Source of the DNA: Macrostomum hystrix
Lineage: Eukaryota; Platyhelminthes; Macrostomidae
Length of the DNA stretch: 64,000 bases
Assembly (NCBI GenBank): GCA_950097015.1
Contig: CATNEN010000034.1
Span: 2,395,501-2,459,500, forward strand
Direction: 5' to 3'
A model generated the notes under the pieces. The model saw nothing but the letters and a program-made list of their open reading frames with translations. It made no database searches and was not told the DNA's origin. A program made the position numbers and the translations under genes. Shown here piece by piece: positions 24,516 through 36,400 of the stretch. How positions within the stretch are numbered: the stretch's first letter is position 1; each line of letters begins with the position of its first letter.

Positions 24516-25712
24516 TTGAATGATCAGGTAAGGGTTGGTGGGTCATCGTTGAATGATCAGGTAAGGGTTGGTGGGTCATCATTGAATGATCAGGTAAGGG
24601 TTGGTGGGTCATCATTGAATGATCAGGTAAGGGTTGGTGGGTCATCATTGAATGATCAGGTAAGGGTTGGTGGGTCATCATTGAATGATCAGGTAAGGGT
24701 TGGTGGGTCATCATTGAATGATCAGGTAAGGGTTGGTGGGTCATCATTGAATGATCAGGTAAGGGTTGGTGGGTCATCATCGAATGATCAGGTAAGGGTT
24801 GGTGGGTCATCATTGAATGATCAGGTAAGGGTTGGTGGGTCATCATTGAATGATCAGGTAAGGGTTAGTGGGTCATCATTGAATGATCAGGTAAGGGTTG
24901 GTGGGTCATCATTGAATGATCAGGTAAGGGTTGGTGGGTCATCATTGAATGATCAGGTAAGGGTTGGTGGGTCACTGATTTATCAGGTAAGGGTTGGTGC
25001 AGTGGGTCACTGATTGGTCAGGTAAGGGTTGGTGCAGTGGGTCACTGATTCATCAGGTAAGGGTTGGTGCAGTGGGTCACTGATTCATCAGGTAAGGGTT
25101 GGTGCAGTGGGTCACTGATTCATCAGGTAAGGGTTGGTGCAGTGGGTCACTGATTCATCAGGTAAGGCTTGGTGCAGTGGGTCAATGATTGATCAGGTAA
25201 GGGTTGGTGCAGTGGGTCACTGATTGATCAGGTAAGGGTTGGTGCAGTGGGTCAGTGATTGATCATGTAAGGGTTGGTGCAGTGGGTCAATGATTGATCA
25301 GGTAAGGGTTGGTGCAGTGGGTCACTGATTGATCAGGTAAGGGTTGGTGCAGTGGGTCAGTGATTGATCATGTAAGGGTTGGTGCAGTGGGTCACTGATT
25401 GATCAGGTAAGGGTTGGTGCAGTGGGTCAGTGATTGATCAGGTAAGGGTTGGTGCAGTGGGTCAATGATTGATCAGGTAAGGGTTGGTGCAGTGGGTCAC
25501 TGATTGATCAGGTAAGGGTTGGTGCAGTGGGTCACTGATTCATCAGGTAAGGCTTGGTGCAGTGGGTCACTGATTCATCAGGTAAGGCTTGGTGCAGTGG
25601 GTCAATGATTGATCAGGTAAGGGTTGGTGCAGTGGGTCACTGATTGATCAGGTAAGGGTTGGTGCAGTGGGTCAGTGATTGATCATGTAAGGGTTGGTGC
25701 AGTGGGTCGCTT
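24516..25712. repeat. 33/35-bp minisatellite carrying TGATCAGGTAAGGGTTGG
   Basis: About 14 units of 33 bp (to about 24975) are followed by about 21 units of 35 bp that add gcagtg. Nearly every unit contains CAG|GTAAGG, a near-perfect 5' splice-site consensus; a few are mutated to catgtaagg. The 33-bp half is open in both directions as a by-product. Confidence 0.97.
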
Positions 25713-26147
25713 TTGTGATTAATATTCTTAAACACGCAGAAGTGTTTGGATACATCGTTGCCAAGATAGGACAAATTTAGCTAGAAAAAACGTTTATTAA
25801 AAAGGGTTACCTTAGCCACGCGCCAAAATATAATATTTCAAACCGCAGCATGCAGTGCGGGTGGTCGCATCTCCAAGTTCGTAGGGCAGGTATGGGGCAA
25901 TCGAGCGGTAGTTTTGTTGCTACCCAGTCTAACTAGTTGATACAATAAGCCTTAACTCTGGATTTGAAAAAACATACAAATTAATAGTGACTTCTTGTAG
26001 AGAAATACGCTGTTGAAACGGTTGCACTAAATTATTTTGCCTTACTAATGCTTCAAGCGTTTGAGCATTTAGCATTACGTTGCTAAAGTACTCAAATTTG
26101 CATGATTTTATTTATTTTGAATTCGATTTAGAGCCTGTGTTTTGACT
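25713..26147. other. No gene seen
   Basis: AT-rich spacer between two minisatellites. Confidence 0.55.
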
Positions 26148-26818
26148 GCATCTATCCCATGCCATATATCCCATGCCATCTATCCCATGCCATCTATCCC
26201 ATGCCATCTATCCCATGCCATATATCCCATGCCATCTATCCCATGCCATCTATCCCATGCCATCTATCCCATGCCATATATCCCATGCCATCTATCCCAT
26301 GCCATATATCCCATGCCATCTATCCCATGCCATCTATCCCATGCCATATATCCCATGCCATCTCTCCCATGCCATCTATCCCATGCCATATATCCCATGC
26401 CATCTATCCCATGCCATATATCCCATGCCATATATCCCATGCCATATATCCCATGCCATATATCCCATGCCATATATCCCATGCCATCTATCCCATACCA
26501 TCTCTCCCATGCCATCTATCCCATGCCATATATCCCATGCCATCTATCCCATGCCATCTATCCCATGCCATCTATCCCATGCCATCTATCCCATGCCATG
26601 CCATCTATCCCATGCCATGCCATCTATCCCATGCCATGCCATCTATCCCATGCCATCTATCCCATGCCATGCCATCTATCCCATGCCATCTATCGCATGC
26701 CATCTATCCCATGCCATCTATCCCATGCCATCTATCCCATGCCATCTATCCCATGCCATCTATCCCATGCCATCTATCCCATGCCATGCCAACTATCCCA
26801 TGCCATCTATCCCATGCT
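26148..26818. repeat. 14-bp minisatellite (CATCTATCCCATGC)
   Basis: About 47 copies alternating catctatcccatgc and catatatcccatgc, with a 19-bp variant (catgccatgcc) confined to the right half. Confidence 0.97.
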
Positions 26819-27550
26819 AGTCTACATAGTGCTTCACTCTGTAGTTATTTAGTTATAGTGAGCAAGTTTTTCTGAGCGAGTGTTGAGTTGCTTTCGGAGG
26901 CTATAGGACTCCACAATGTCGTTTGAGTGTGTCAACACAGACAATGTATTATCGAGACCCGTGAGACGTTTGGATTGTAGCGATCTTAATCTCTAAAACG
27001 AAGCCTCCCATTGACATTAACAACCCTAACGATCCAACATATAGAATTGACTGAGTTGACGACATAGCTATAATGCTTTATTGATATAAATCTAGCAACA
27101 ATTCCATTTTCGACAAGGGATGCCCGTCTGCATGGCCCCAGCAGCGCATTGCTCAAACTATTGAAGCCCAATCTTTGAGAACTATACAGAGAGATCTGTA
27201 TCAGCTCTTCTAGACACAGAAGCTATTTCCCAAGCCATTCTCTCTCTGCTCTATGCATTCGCTTTGGCCAGCGCACCAGATGCCTATCTCGAACGAGGCG
27301 TGCTGCCATTCTCATTCCATTTCTATAGTCTAACCCTTAGCCCCCACAATCGAATCATTGAAGCACTGTTTCTATTCGCATTTGCCTGTCTATGTGCTTC
27401 TAATATACTCATGGCAGGAGAATAATTAAGGATGGCGTGTAATAGTCTGCGCGAGTAAATATGCAGGCACCTGTGCGCAATACAAAAAGCATTGTAATAT
27501 AATAAATACAGAGCAAGGATAAGCAACCTCAGTCCCGTCTCTAATCTCAA
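26819..27550. other. No gene seen
   Basis: Unique sequence without supported features. Confidence 0.55.
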
Positions 27551-28140
27551 GTGTCTCATCTCTCCCCTGTCTCATTTCTTTTCTGTCTCCTCCTACCAGA
27601 GTCCCAACCCGCCACTCCTGTCTCGTTTCTTCACCGACTCTCCTCTATCTCCTCTCCTCCCTATCTCATCCTCTTCTCCGCTTATCCTCATATCTTCCCA
27701 GTCTCATCTCTCCCCTGTGTCATATCTTCCCTGTCTCATCTCTCCCCTATCTCATGTCTTCCCTGTCTCATCTATCCCCTGTCTCATCTATCCCCTGTCT
27801 CATCTATCCCCTGTCTCATCTCTTCCCTGTCTCATATCTTCCCTGTCTCATATCTTCCCTGTCTCATCTCTCCCCTATCTCATGTCTTCCCTGTCTCATC
27901 TATCCCCTGTCTCATCTATCCCCTGTCTCATATCTTCCCTGTCTCATCTCTTCCCTGTCTCATATCTTCCCTGTCTCATATCTTCCCTGTCTCATCTATC
28001 CCCTGTCTCATATCTTCCCTGTCTCATATCTTCCCTGTCTCATCTATCCCCTGTCTCATATCTCCCCTGTCTCATATCTTCCCTGTCTCATCTCTACATT
28101 CTTCTGACTTCATTTTGATCTCATCTCTCCCCTGTCGCAG
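27551..28140. repeat. 16-bp minisatellite, family GTCTCATCTCTCCCCT (plus orientation)
   Basis: About 30 units. Variants gtctcatatcttccct and gtctcatctatcccct dominate the centre. Same family and orientation as the array at 11310. Confidence 0.95.
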
Positions 28141-30254
28141 CCCCCTTGTCTTATCACTCTGTATAAATTTTAGGTTTTAAGCGCATAAGGTGTAAAATCT
28201 ACCGATCGTGTAGTAATTTGCATAAACTCGTGAGTCACACGTCCATTTGATGTTTTGAATGTCTAAAACTCAATGCAGCTTCGAACCAAAATACCACCTG
28301 AAAGCTACCCGGTAGGTGTTTTGCTAATCAGCTGTTGATAAGCTCATTAATTAGCACATTTGGAATCTCAGGTTATCATATAGTGATTAACTGAAAACCG
28401 CCCTCAGCGTTATTATTAAGGATTTAAAGGTCACGTTTAGCGTGTGATTTGAGTAATTCCCATGCTCGCATAGAAATGTGTGAAAAACAGCAGGCAGCTG
28501 GTGGTCTCATTTGATTTGCATTGTTTAATAATCATTAATCTAAATGTCAACGCTGCAAACAAACAGATTTATTGGATTGAGTTTATTGTTCAACAGATTA
28601 AAATGTGCGAATAAGTCCAAGCTATTGTTAAATAATTCTTAGTTGCAGCTGGACAGCTATTGCGTCACTAACCTGAGGAATTATTGTGTAAATCAATAAA
28701 TAACACAATGTGGAAAGCGAAGGAAAATTAAACCATTCGTGCTGGCTACAAATGCTTCTTGGATTTGGAAAGAGAAGATTGCTTCTTGCTACTTAAAGAT
28801 AAATGCAAGTAGCAAGTAAGATAAATGTTCAGTTGCATCTGTTCTAGCTGTCGACTCAGGACAATTTAGGACAAGCATAAAAAGTAAAAACTTGTACAAC
28901 GAGAGAAACGAAAGGTTTAGTATTTGCAGTAGATTGCTATAGTCCTTCAAGTTTCTTTGCCATGTGGATTATTTCATTGATCTGCTCCTTCGCTCCTTTC
29001 ACTTTAGTCCGAATTTCTTCCAGCACAGCCAACAATACATTTACGTGTAAAATCACGCGTATAAGCTCTAATATGAAAGTTTCCGTTTTTTATAAACAGC
29101 GCCTTAAAATTTTGCATCAAAATTGCCTCACTTTTAATTCAGCTTTATATATTGCAATACCCCTCCTGCAGTTTATCAAGTTCAAACTGTAAGAAGTTCA
29201 TCGGGAATCGATTAAAACTCAATTAATTGTCGGGTTCCGCGCCAATTCTATACTCTATAGCATATTTTGAACCGGGCCTGCCGACTAAACTATCAAGGAC
29301 TTCTTCTTCGGCGCACAAGCCGACGCAACCTGGAGAAGAGATTAGCTTCCTCTGTGGGCTTGCCTATACACTGGCCTTGCTTTGCCTCTGCTTGTCTACG
29401 ACTCTACAGCTGCGATCGAGACATTGCCCTTGGCTATCGGATGCGCCCGACAGCTTCCGCGCTGCCATGAAAGTTAAATACACTTTGGCACAGTCTCGGG
29501 ACTGCGCAGCGTCCAGGACACGACGCAGCACACATTTGCATTTATGACCTGCACGATCGGTTCGGATCATTAAAAAACCTGCGACTATTACCTCCTTTGT
29601 CATCCGCTAATTAGACGGTGTCTGCAGACGCTATAGTCTCCTTGACCAAGAAATTCCTAATGCGCAATAATTGCTTCTGAATTGGCTCTTGCATCTATCG
29701 AGTGCAGTGTGCAACTCATTCTAGCTAGAGTGCGGGAGTATTGTGTTTTTTGTATTAGTTTGACGAGCCTATAGCTCTCATATAGAATCTTTGAGATATC
29801 TTAGATTATGGTCGACCTGAAAGAACAGAACATTTAGTTAAAAAATCCACTCTAATGCAGCTCATTTTTACTTATATGTAAAAATGTTAAAAAATGTCAA
29901 CATAATATCGTACAACACATTTTTGTTTTAGTGACTCTCATTATTCACGTTAAGCTCACAAAAAGTTTAAATTTTATCCATCGACTCGATAAATCTTTAA
30001 AATTTTCTTTAGAAAGATATTTTAATTGTGCTTACGCTTGAATGAACTACATTAAAGCTAAGTTCTGAGTTTTAAATTATATTAAAATTTCTTTAGCTTT
30101 ATTTCTTCTATTTTATTTTGCACCTGCCTCTATTGGCATTCTAGAGTATATTGTTAAGTCTGCTGACTATAGTGTAGGCCTGAACAGTTAATATAACTAT
30201 TCTTAGTATTTAATAGACTAAACCACAGAAACGATATCAGCCAACAGATCAAAA
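28141..30254. other. Upstream region of Bicaudal-D; no gene seen
   Basis: AT-rich. A 106-codon frame at 29227-29547 has no recognisable domain. The sequence cagccaacag lies 7 nt before the Bicaudal-D ATG and could be a splice or trans-splice acceptor. Confidence 0.5.
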
Positions 30255-30470
30255 ATGTCCGTTGAGGCGGAGCTAAGATCAGAACTTTCACTTGTAAAGG
30301 AGGAAAATGCAAGGCTGCAAAATGAGCTAGATAGTGCTGTTAATGAAAAAATTCAAGCTGCACAGCATGGCTTGGCACTTCTAGAAGAGATTGGCCAATT
30401 AAAACATTCATTAGCAGAAACTGAGAATAATGCTGATATTCTCAAGCAAGAGCTCGATCTTGCAAGAAAG
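30255..30470 (+). CDS. BicD: Bicaudal-D exon 1 (AAxxG dynein-binding motif)
   Basis: 72 codons from the ATG to AARK-type ending aagaaag|gtatgt. It contains the CC1-box at residues 35-39. Confidence 0.92.
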
Positions 30471-33400
30471 GTATGTTGTGTTCTATTTTATGATGTAGCT
30501 AGCTATCCTATATGTTAGTACTGTATAGCTAACATCTAATTCTAATCTAAAATAGACCAAGCTGCATGCCTTTACATCTGTACCTTTGGTTTGTTGACCT
30601 TTGATTTATATTGATGTTGTTTTCAGTGATAGGGCACTTTACAAAAGAGCAACAGCAAAGTGACAAAAACAATTGTTATTGACTATTTAGTTATGGACAA
30701 AATAGGTTACAAAAATAATATAATAATAATGGTGCTTAGCACAGATCTGTTATTTTTTTATGTAAGCATGCTATTAAAATGTGTAGCATTGTTTAATGGT
30801 CATTACTCATATCACATGTAGTGTCCACTTTTTTAAGACCACATTATCATTATCATTCTTACTGCTGTCAACCATTTGAGGCTTGGGTTCGGTAGTCATG
30901 AAAATCACATATATATTTCAGATTAGATTGATAATATTGATGATTGATGATAATACCATTGTTGTCAGATTACAGTAAGAAACTATAGTTGTAGTCTATC
31001 AATTGACCACTAAAAATTAGCAAAGTTTACATTTTGCAACAGAAATGAACAAAATAAATGCAAAATGTTATCCCTGTTAAACAAATAGACTGAAACATAA
31101 AGTTCACAATTATATAAATTTGACTCTCTTTTAAACTAGATATAAAAAATAACAACAAAAAAAGCTTTTTTAATGTAGCAAAAGAAGGCATTTACTATGT
31201 TGCTTATTTCTTTTTTATTTCAAAAACAGGTAATAGGGAATGCACACAGTTGGTAATGACTTGTTACTATCATCAGCCTGTGGTAAGGTTGCAAAAAGTA
31301 AAAATCATAACCAAATTGGTAAGTAGTAACAAGTATGGCACCAAATACTGGTTGTTTTAAGCACTATTGTTTTTTAAAAGCAGTTTTATAACTGCCAAGC
31401 TAAGGAAGGGTGATCAAGTGTATGATGACATTTTTATCATAAAAGTATTTTTTGTATTTAACTGCATATCTAGTGACCAAATTTTATAAAAAAAGAACCA
31501 AACAGAAAAAAATAATGCACATAGGCTACCCAATAGAAAACTCAAGCAACTGGTAGTTTTAACAAAATAAATGTATATAGAAAATTGGCTGATCATAAAT
31601 AAGTTAAGTACATATTTTTAGAATATTTAGGCCTAAGTACTAATACAATTTCTATATTTTAGGCTAGCTATTGTTTTAATTTATGTTTCAGTTAGCTAAT
31701 ATATTTACTTTTAATATTCATATTTTTAGCTAAGTGAAAGTTTATTTGATTCTTGCTTATAAAGATTTCAATTGCACACATCAATGTATAAAAATTACAT
31801 CAATTTTTTGAATGAAATAGCTAGCTTCATTTAGAATAATGTTTAGTGGCACAATTTTATGGATAATCACAAGAAGTTTTGCCTATCATGTACTTATATA
31901 GTATACTATTTGTATTCATGAATTCAATATAGTTGTTAACTTAGTTTAAGCTAAAATGTATAGAGCTTAATGATTCAAAGGCATATCTATTCCTGGAGTT
32001 CTAGCTAGTGTTCCACCTTGGTTTTATGTTTTTTAGTTTGAACTTTTTTGTTTCAAGACCTACTTATGCTTTGTAATTAAAAACACTCTTGTTTGTTGCA
32101 CTGCATAAATTAAATTATACATATAAATAATTAATGCTTTAATCAGGCGGATTGCATATTTAGCTAACAGGTAAAAGTCAAAGTAAAAAATATTTGACAA
32201 ACAATTCCTGTAATTCTCTCATAGGCTCTGCAGCAGCGCAAGCTTCATCAGAAGCGGCAGGCTCAGGAGGGCCAGGCTGACGAGGACACCCTAATTAGCG
32301 AGTCGGCTAGCCGCGAGCAGGGCCTGCTCACCGCAATCAGCGAGCTGGAAGCCGAGCTAAAGTCGCGCACACTTCAGCTGGAGCGCAAGCAGGCTGACTC
32401 CGATCGGCTAGCCGAGGAGGCCACCGGACTCAACGAGGCGATGCGCCGACTGGAGGCCGACAAGAAGCAGCTGCGCGACGAGCTGAAAGAGATCAAAGCC
32501 AGGGAGACTCGCTGCCTAGCCGACTATTCGGAGCTGGAGGAGGACAATTTGGGCCTTCAGAAGCAGCTGCAGGAAGCCAAGCGGATGCTAATGGATTATC
32601 ACCTGATGCAGCACGACTGCAAGCGTCTAGCTGAGGAGACCGAGATTCTAGCCAGCCAGCTTGAGGAGGCTGGCAAGCTGCGCTCCATCTCCGAGCGGAA
32701 TCTGGCCGAAGCGCTGGAGTCATTGCAGATGGAACGGGAGGCTAAGCACTCGCTGCGTCGCGAGTTGGACGCCAAGCTCAATTCTGATAGCCTGGTGCAG
32801 CTCAATTTGAGCACTCTGTCGCGCAATTTGGAATCTTCTTTCGGTTCGGCTGTGGCCGCCGCCGCTTCATCCGCGACTGCTGGCGCGCAGAGTCGCCAGG
32901 TTAGCTAATGCTTGATTGCGAATGTAGTCTACTGAAACCGAATGAAAATGACTGAAACTCAAGTAGTGTGACTGAAACCGAATGAAAATGACTGAAACTC
33001 AAGGAGTGTGACTGAAACTGAATGAGAGTGACTGAAACTCAAGGAGTGTGACTGAAACTGAATGAGAGTGACTGAAACTTAAGGAGTGTGACTGAAACTG
33101 AATCAAAGTAACAGGAAGGAAAGCGAGCGAGTGAGTGAAAGGGAGGTGAGAGCGTGACTGAAACGGAGGTGGGAGAGTGACTGAAAGAGAGGTGAGAGCG
33201 TCACTGAAACGGAGGTGGGAGAGTAACTGAAAGGGAGGTGAGAGAGTGACTGAAACGGAGGTGGGAAAGTGACTGAAAGGGAGGTGAGAGCGTGACTGAA
33301 ACGGAGGTGGGAGAGTGACTAAAAGGGAGTTGAGAGAGTGACTAAAAGGATGTGAGGGAGTGACTAAAAGGGAGTTAAGAGAGTGACTAAAAGGATGTGA

Positions 33401-36400
33401 GGGAGTGACTAAAAGGGAGGTGAGAGAGTGACTAAAAGGGAGGTGAGAGAGTGACTAAAAGGGAGGTGAGAGAGTGACAAAAAGGGAGTTGAGAGAGTGA
33501 CTAAAAGGGAGGTGAGAGAGTGACTAAAAGGATGTGAGGGAGTGACTAAAAGGGAGGTGAGAGAGTGACTAAAAGGGAGGTGAGAGAGTGACTAAAAGGG
33601 AGTTGAGAGAGTGACAAAAAGGGAGGTGAGAGAGTGACTAAAAGGGAGGTGAGAGAGTGACTAAAAGGGAGTTGAGAGAGTGACTAAAAGGGAGGTGAGA
33701 GAGTGACTAAAAGGGAGTTGAGAGAGTGACTAAAAGAATGTGAGGGAGTGACTAAAAGGGAGGTGAGAGAGTGACCAAAAGGGAGGTGAGAGAGTGACCA
33801 AAAGGGAGGTGAGAGAGTGACTAAAAGGGAGTTGAGAGAGTGACAAAAAGGGAGGTGAGAGAGTGACTAAAAGGGAGGTGAGAGAGTGACTAAAAGGGAG
33901 GTGAGAGAGTGACTAAAAGGGAGGTGAGAGAGTGACTAAAAGGGAGTTGAGTGAGTGACTAAAAGGGAGGTGAGAGAGTGACTAAACGGGAGGTGAGAGA
34001 GTGACTAAAAGGGAGTTAAGAGAGTGACTAAAAGGGAGTTAAGAGAGTGACTAAAAGGGAGTTGAGAGAGTGACTAAAAGGGAGGTGAGAGAGTGACTAA
34101 AAGGGAGGTGAGAGAGTGACTAAAAGGGAGGTGAGAGAGTGACTAAAAGGGAGGTGAGAGAGTGACTAAAAGGGAGGTGAGAGAGTGACTAAAAGGGAGG
34201 TGAGAGAGTGACTAAAAGGGAGGTGAGAGAGTGACTAAAAGGGAGTTGAGAGAGTGACTAAAAGGGAGGTGAGAGAGTGACAAAAAGGGAGTTGAGAGAG
34301 TGACTAAAAGGGAGGTGAGAGAGTGACTAAAAGGGAGGTGAGAGAGTGACTAAAAGGGAGGTGAGAGAGTGACTAAAAGGGAGTTGAGAGAGTGACTAAA
34401 AGGGAGGTGAGAGAGTGACTAAACGGGAGTTGAGTGAGTGACTAAAAGGGAGGTGAGAGAGTGACTAAAAGGGAGGTGAGAGAGTGACTAAAAGGGAGGT
34501 GAGAGAGTGACTAAAAGGGAGGTGAGAGAGTGACTAAAAGGGAGGTGAGAGAGTGACAAAAAGGGAGTTGAGAGAGTGACTAAAAGGGAGGTGAGAGAGT
34601 GACTAAAAGGGAGGTGAGAGAGTGACTAAACGGGAGTTGAGAGAGTGACTAAAAGGGAGGTGAGAGAGTGACTAAAAGGGAGGTGAGAGAGTGACTAAAA
34701 GGGAGGTGAGAGAGTGACTAAAAGGGAGGTGAGAGAGTGACTAAAAGGGAGGTGAGAGAGTGACTAAAAGGGAGGTGAGAGAGTGACTAAACGGGAGTTG
34801 AGAGAGTGACTAAAAGGGAGGTGAGAGAGTGACTAAAAGGGAGGTGAGAGAGTGACAAAAAGGGAGTTGAGAGAGTGACTAAAAGGGAGGTGAGAGTGAC
34901 TAAAAGGGAGGTGAGAGAGTGACTAAACGGGAGTTGAGAGAGTGACTAAAAGGGAGGTGAGAGAGTGACTAAAAGGGAGGTGAGAGAGTGACTAAAAGGG
35001 AGTTGAGAGAGTGACTAAAAGGGAGTTGAGAGAGTGACTAAAAGGGAGGTGAGAGAGTGACTAAAAGGGAGTTGAGAGAGTGACTAAAAGGGAGGCGAGG
35101 GAGTCACTGAAAGGGAATTAAGAGGGTGACTTAAACTGGAAAAATGCTGCTCTAATAATCAACCTGCTAGTTTTATCCGTTAGGAAGCACACCTTTGGCT
35201 AATTAAGCCAAGTACTCAGCGGAAGACATTCTTAAGTGTGGCGGGCTATTATTTCTGATTGTATTTAAAGCGAAACAAAAATTATGAAATTTGCTCAGAC
35301 TTCGTAAATCAGAAAGCAACAAGCATGACGACAAATTATTCTTAGTATTCAGTTAGTGCTAATTTAAACAGTTCCATTCTGCATTTCCTATGTTCGAATG
35401 CTAAGCAAGACTATGTGAATGTTTTAAAGAATGTAGTTCAATGCTGTTGAATAGTGTTGGGTTTAGCTTAGATGTTGGGTTTTACTATGTTTATAGTAAA
35501 ATTTAACTGCCAAGTTATATCTAGCCATTTTTATCAGATCTGAAAATTGTAGTCTTATTTTGTAACCTCGCTAGTTGCTAGACCAAGTGCCTCGTAGTCA
35601 ACTGTTTTATTTAACTTTGCGTCGAAAATTTGACGCCTTTACTAGTAGCGTACGATTTACGAATTTCGAGGCATAAAATTGTGGCCATATTATTGGACAA
35701 ATAATTCAATTAACGATATTCTGTAGGTTAAGTTTGTTGTTTATCGTTAAATAAGAAAACTAAGCTATTTTTAAAGTCAAACAATACTTAATTCACATTT
35801 TTAATAAATATTATATTGGCAGGAAGGCTGTGGGTAATGATACTGTACGCAGACACACTCACACATGTGTGTACATCTGCCCTGACGTTCTCATAGTCAG
35901 GCAGTGTACGGCTCGTACACTCAAACTAGGAGATTGGCCCTCAAATTTGTAAATTTTCTCAACCTCTGGGCGCGGAATCGAGCTCTTAGTGCGAGAGGCG
36001 AAAGCGTTAAGTTTACGTGAAGCGCTTTTATTTAGTTGAATTAAACAGTTGAAAAATGCGAAGATATCTTAATGTCTTATGATACCGAATGCACGACAAA
36101 AATTCTACGAGTATATTGATTGATTAAAAAGCTAGGGCGGATAGCTCAGTCAGTAAGGTGTCGGACTCTGGATCAGATGGTCCTGGGTTCGACTCCCGAC
36201 CTTGTCAAGAACTATTCGTGCAGCCTTTGGCAAGCTGCTTTGCCCTGATGTGCAGACAGTCTACTCAGCTGCAAATGAGTACCGACATTTCGTCGGCTAA
36301 TAATAATTCCGGCTGGCCTGGAATAAAGCAGTTCTGTGGGCAATTCAGTGGGGTTTGGATGCTGCCGATATGTTTGGAAAAAATAAATTCCATTACTGAC

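Noticed and set aside
29227-29603. Overlapping frames on both strands upstream of BicD
   Set aside because: Neither strand shows a domain, and there is no splice-site or start support.
36133-36210. tRNA gene on the plus strand
   Set aside because: The A and B boxes belong to a 394-bp SINE with an (ATT)n tail and 10-bp target duplication; the acceptor stem does not close convincingly.
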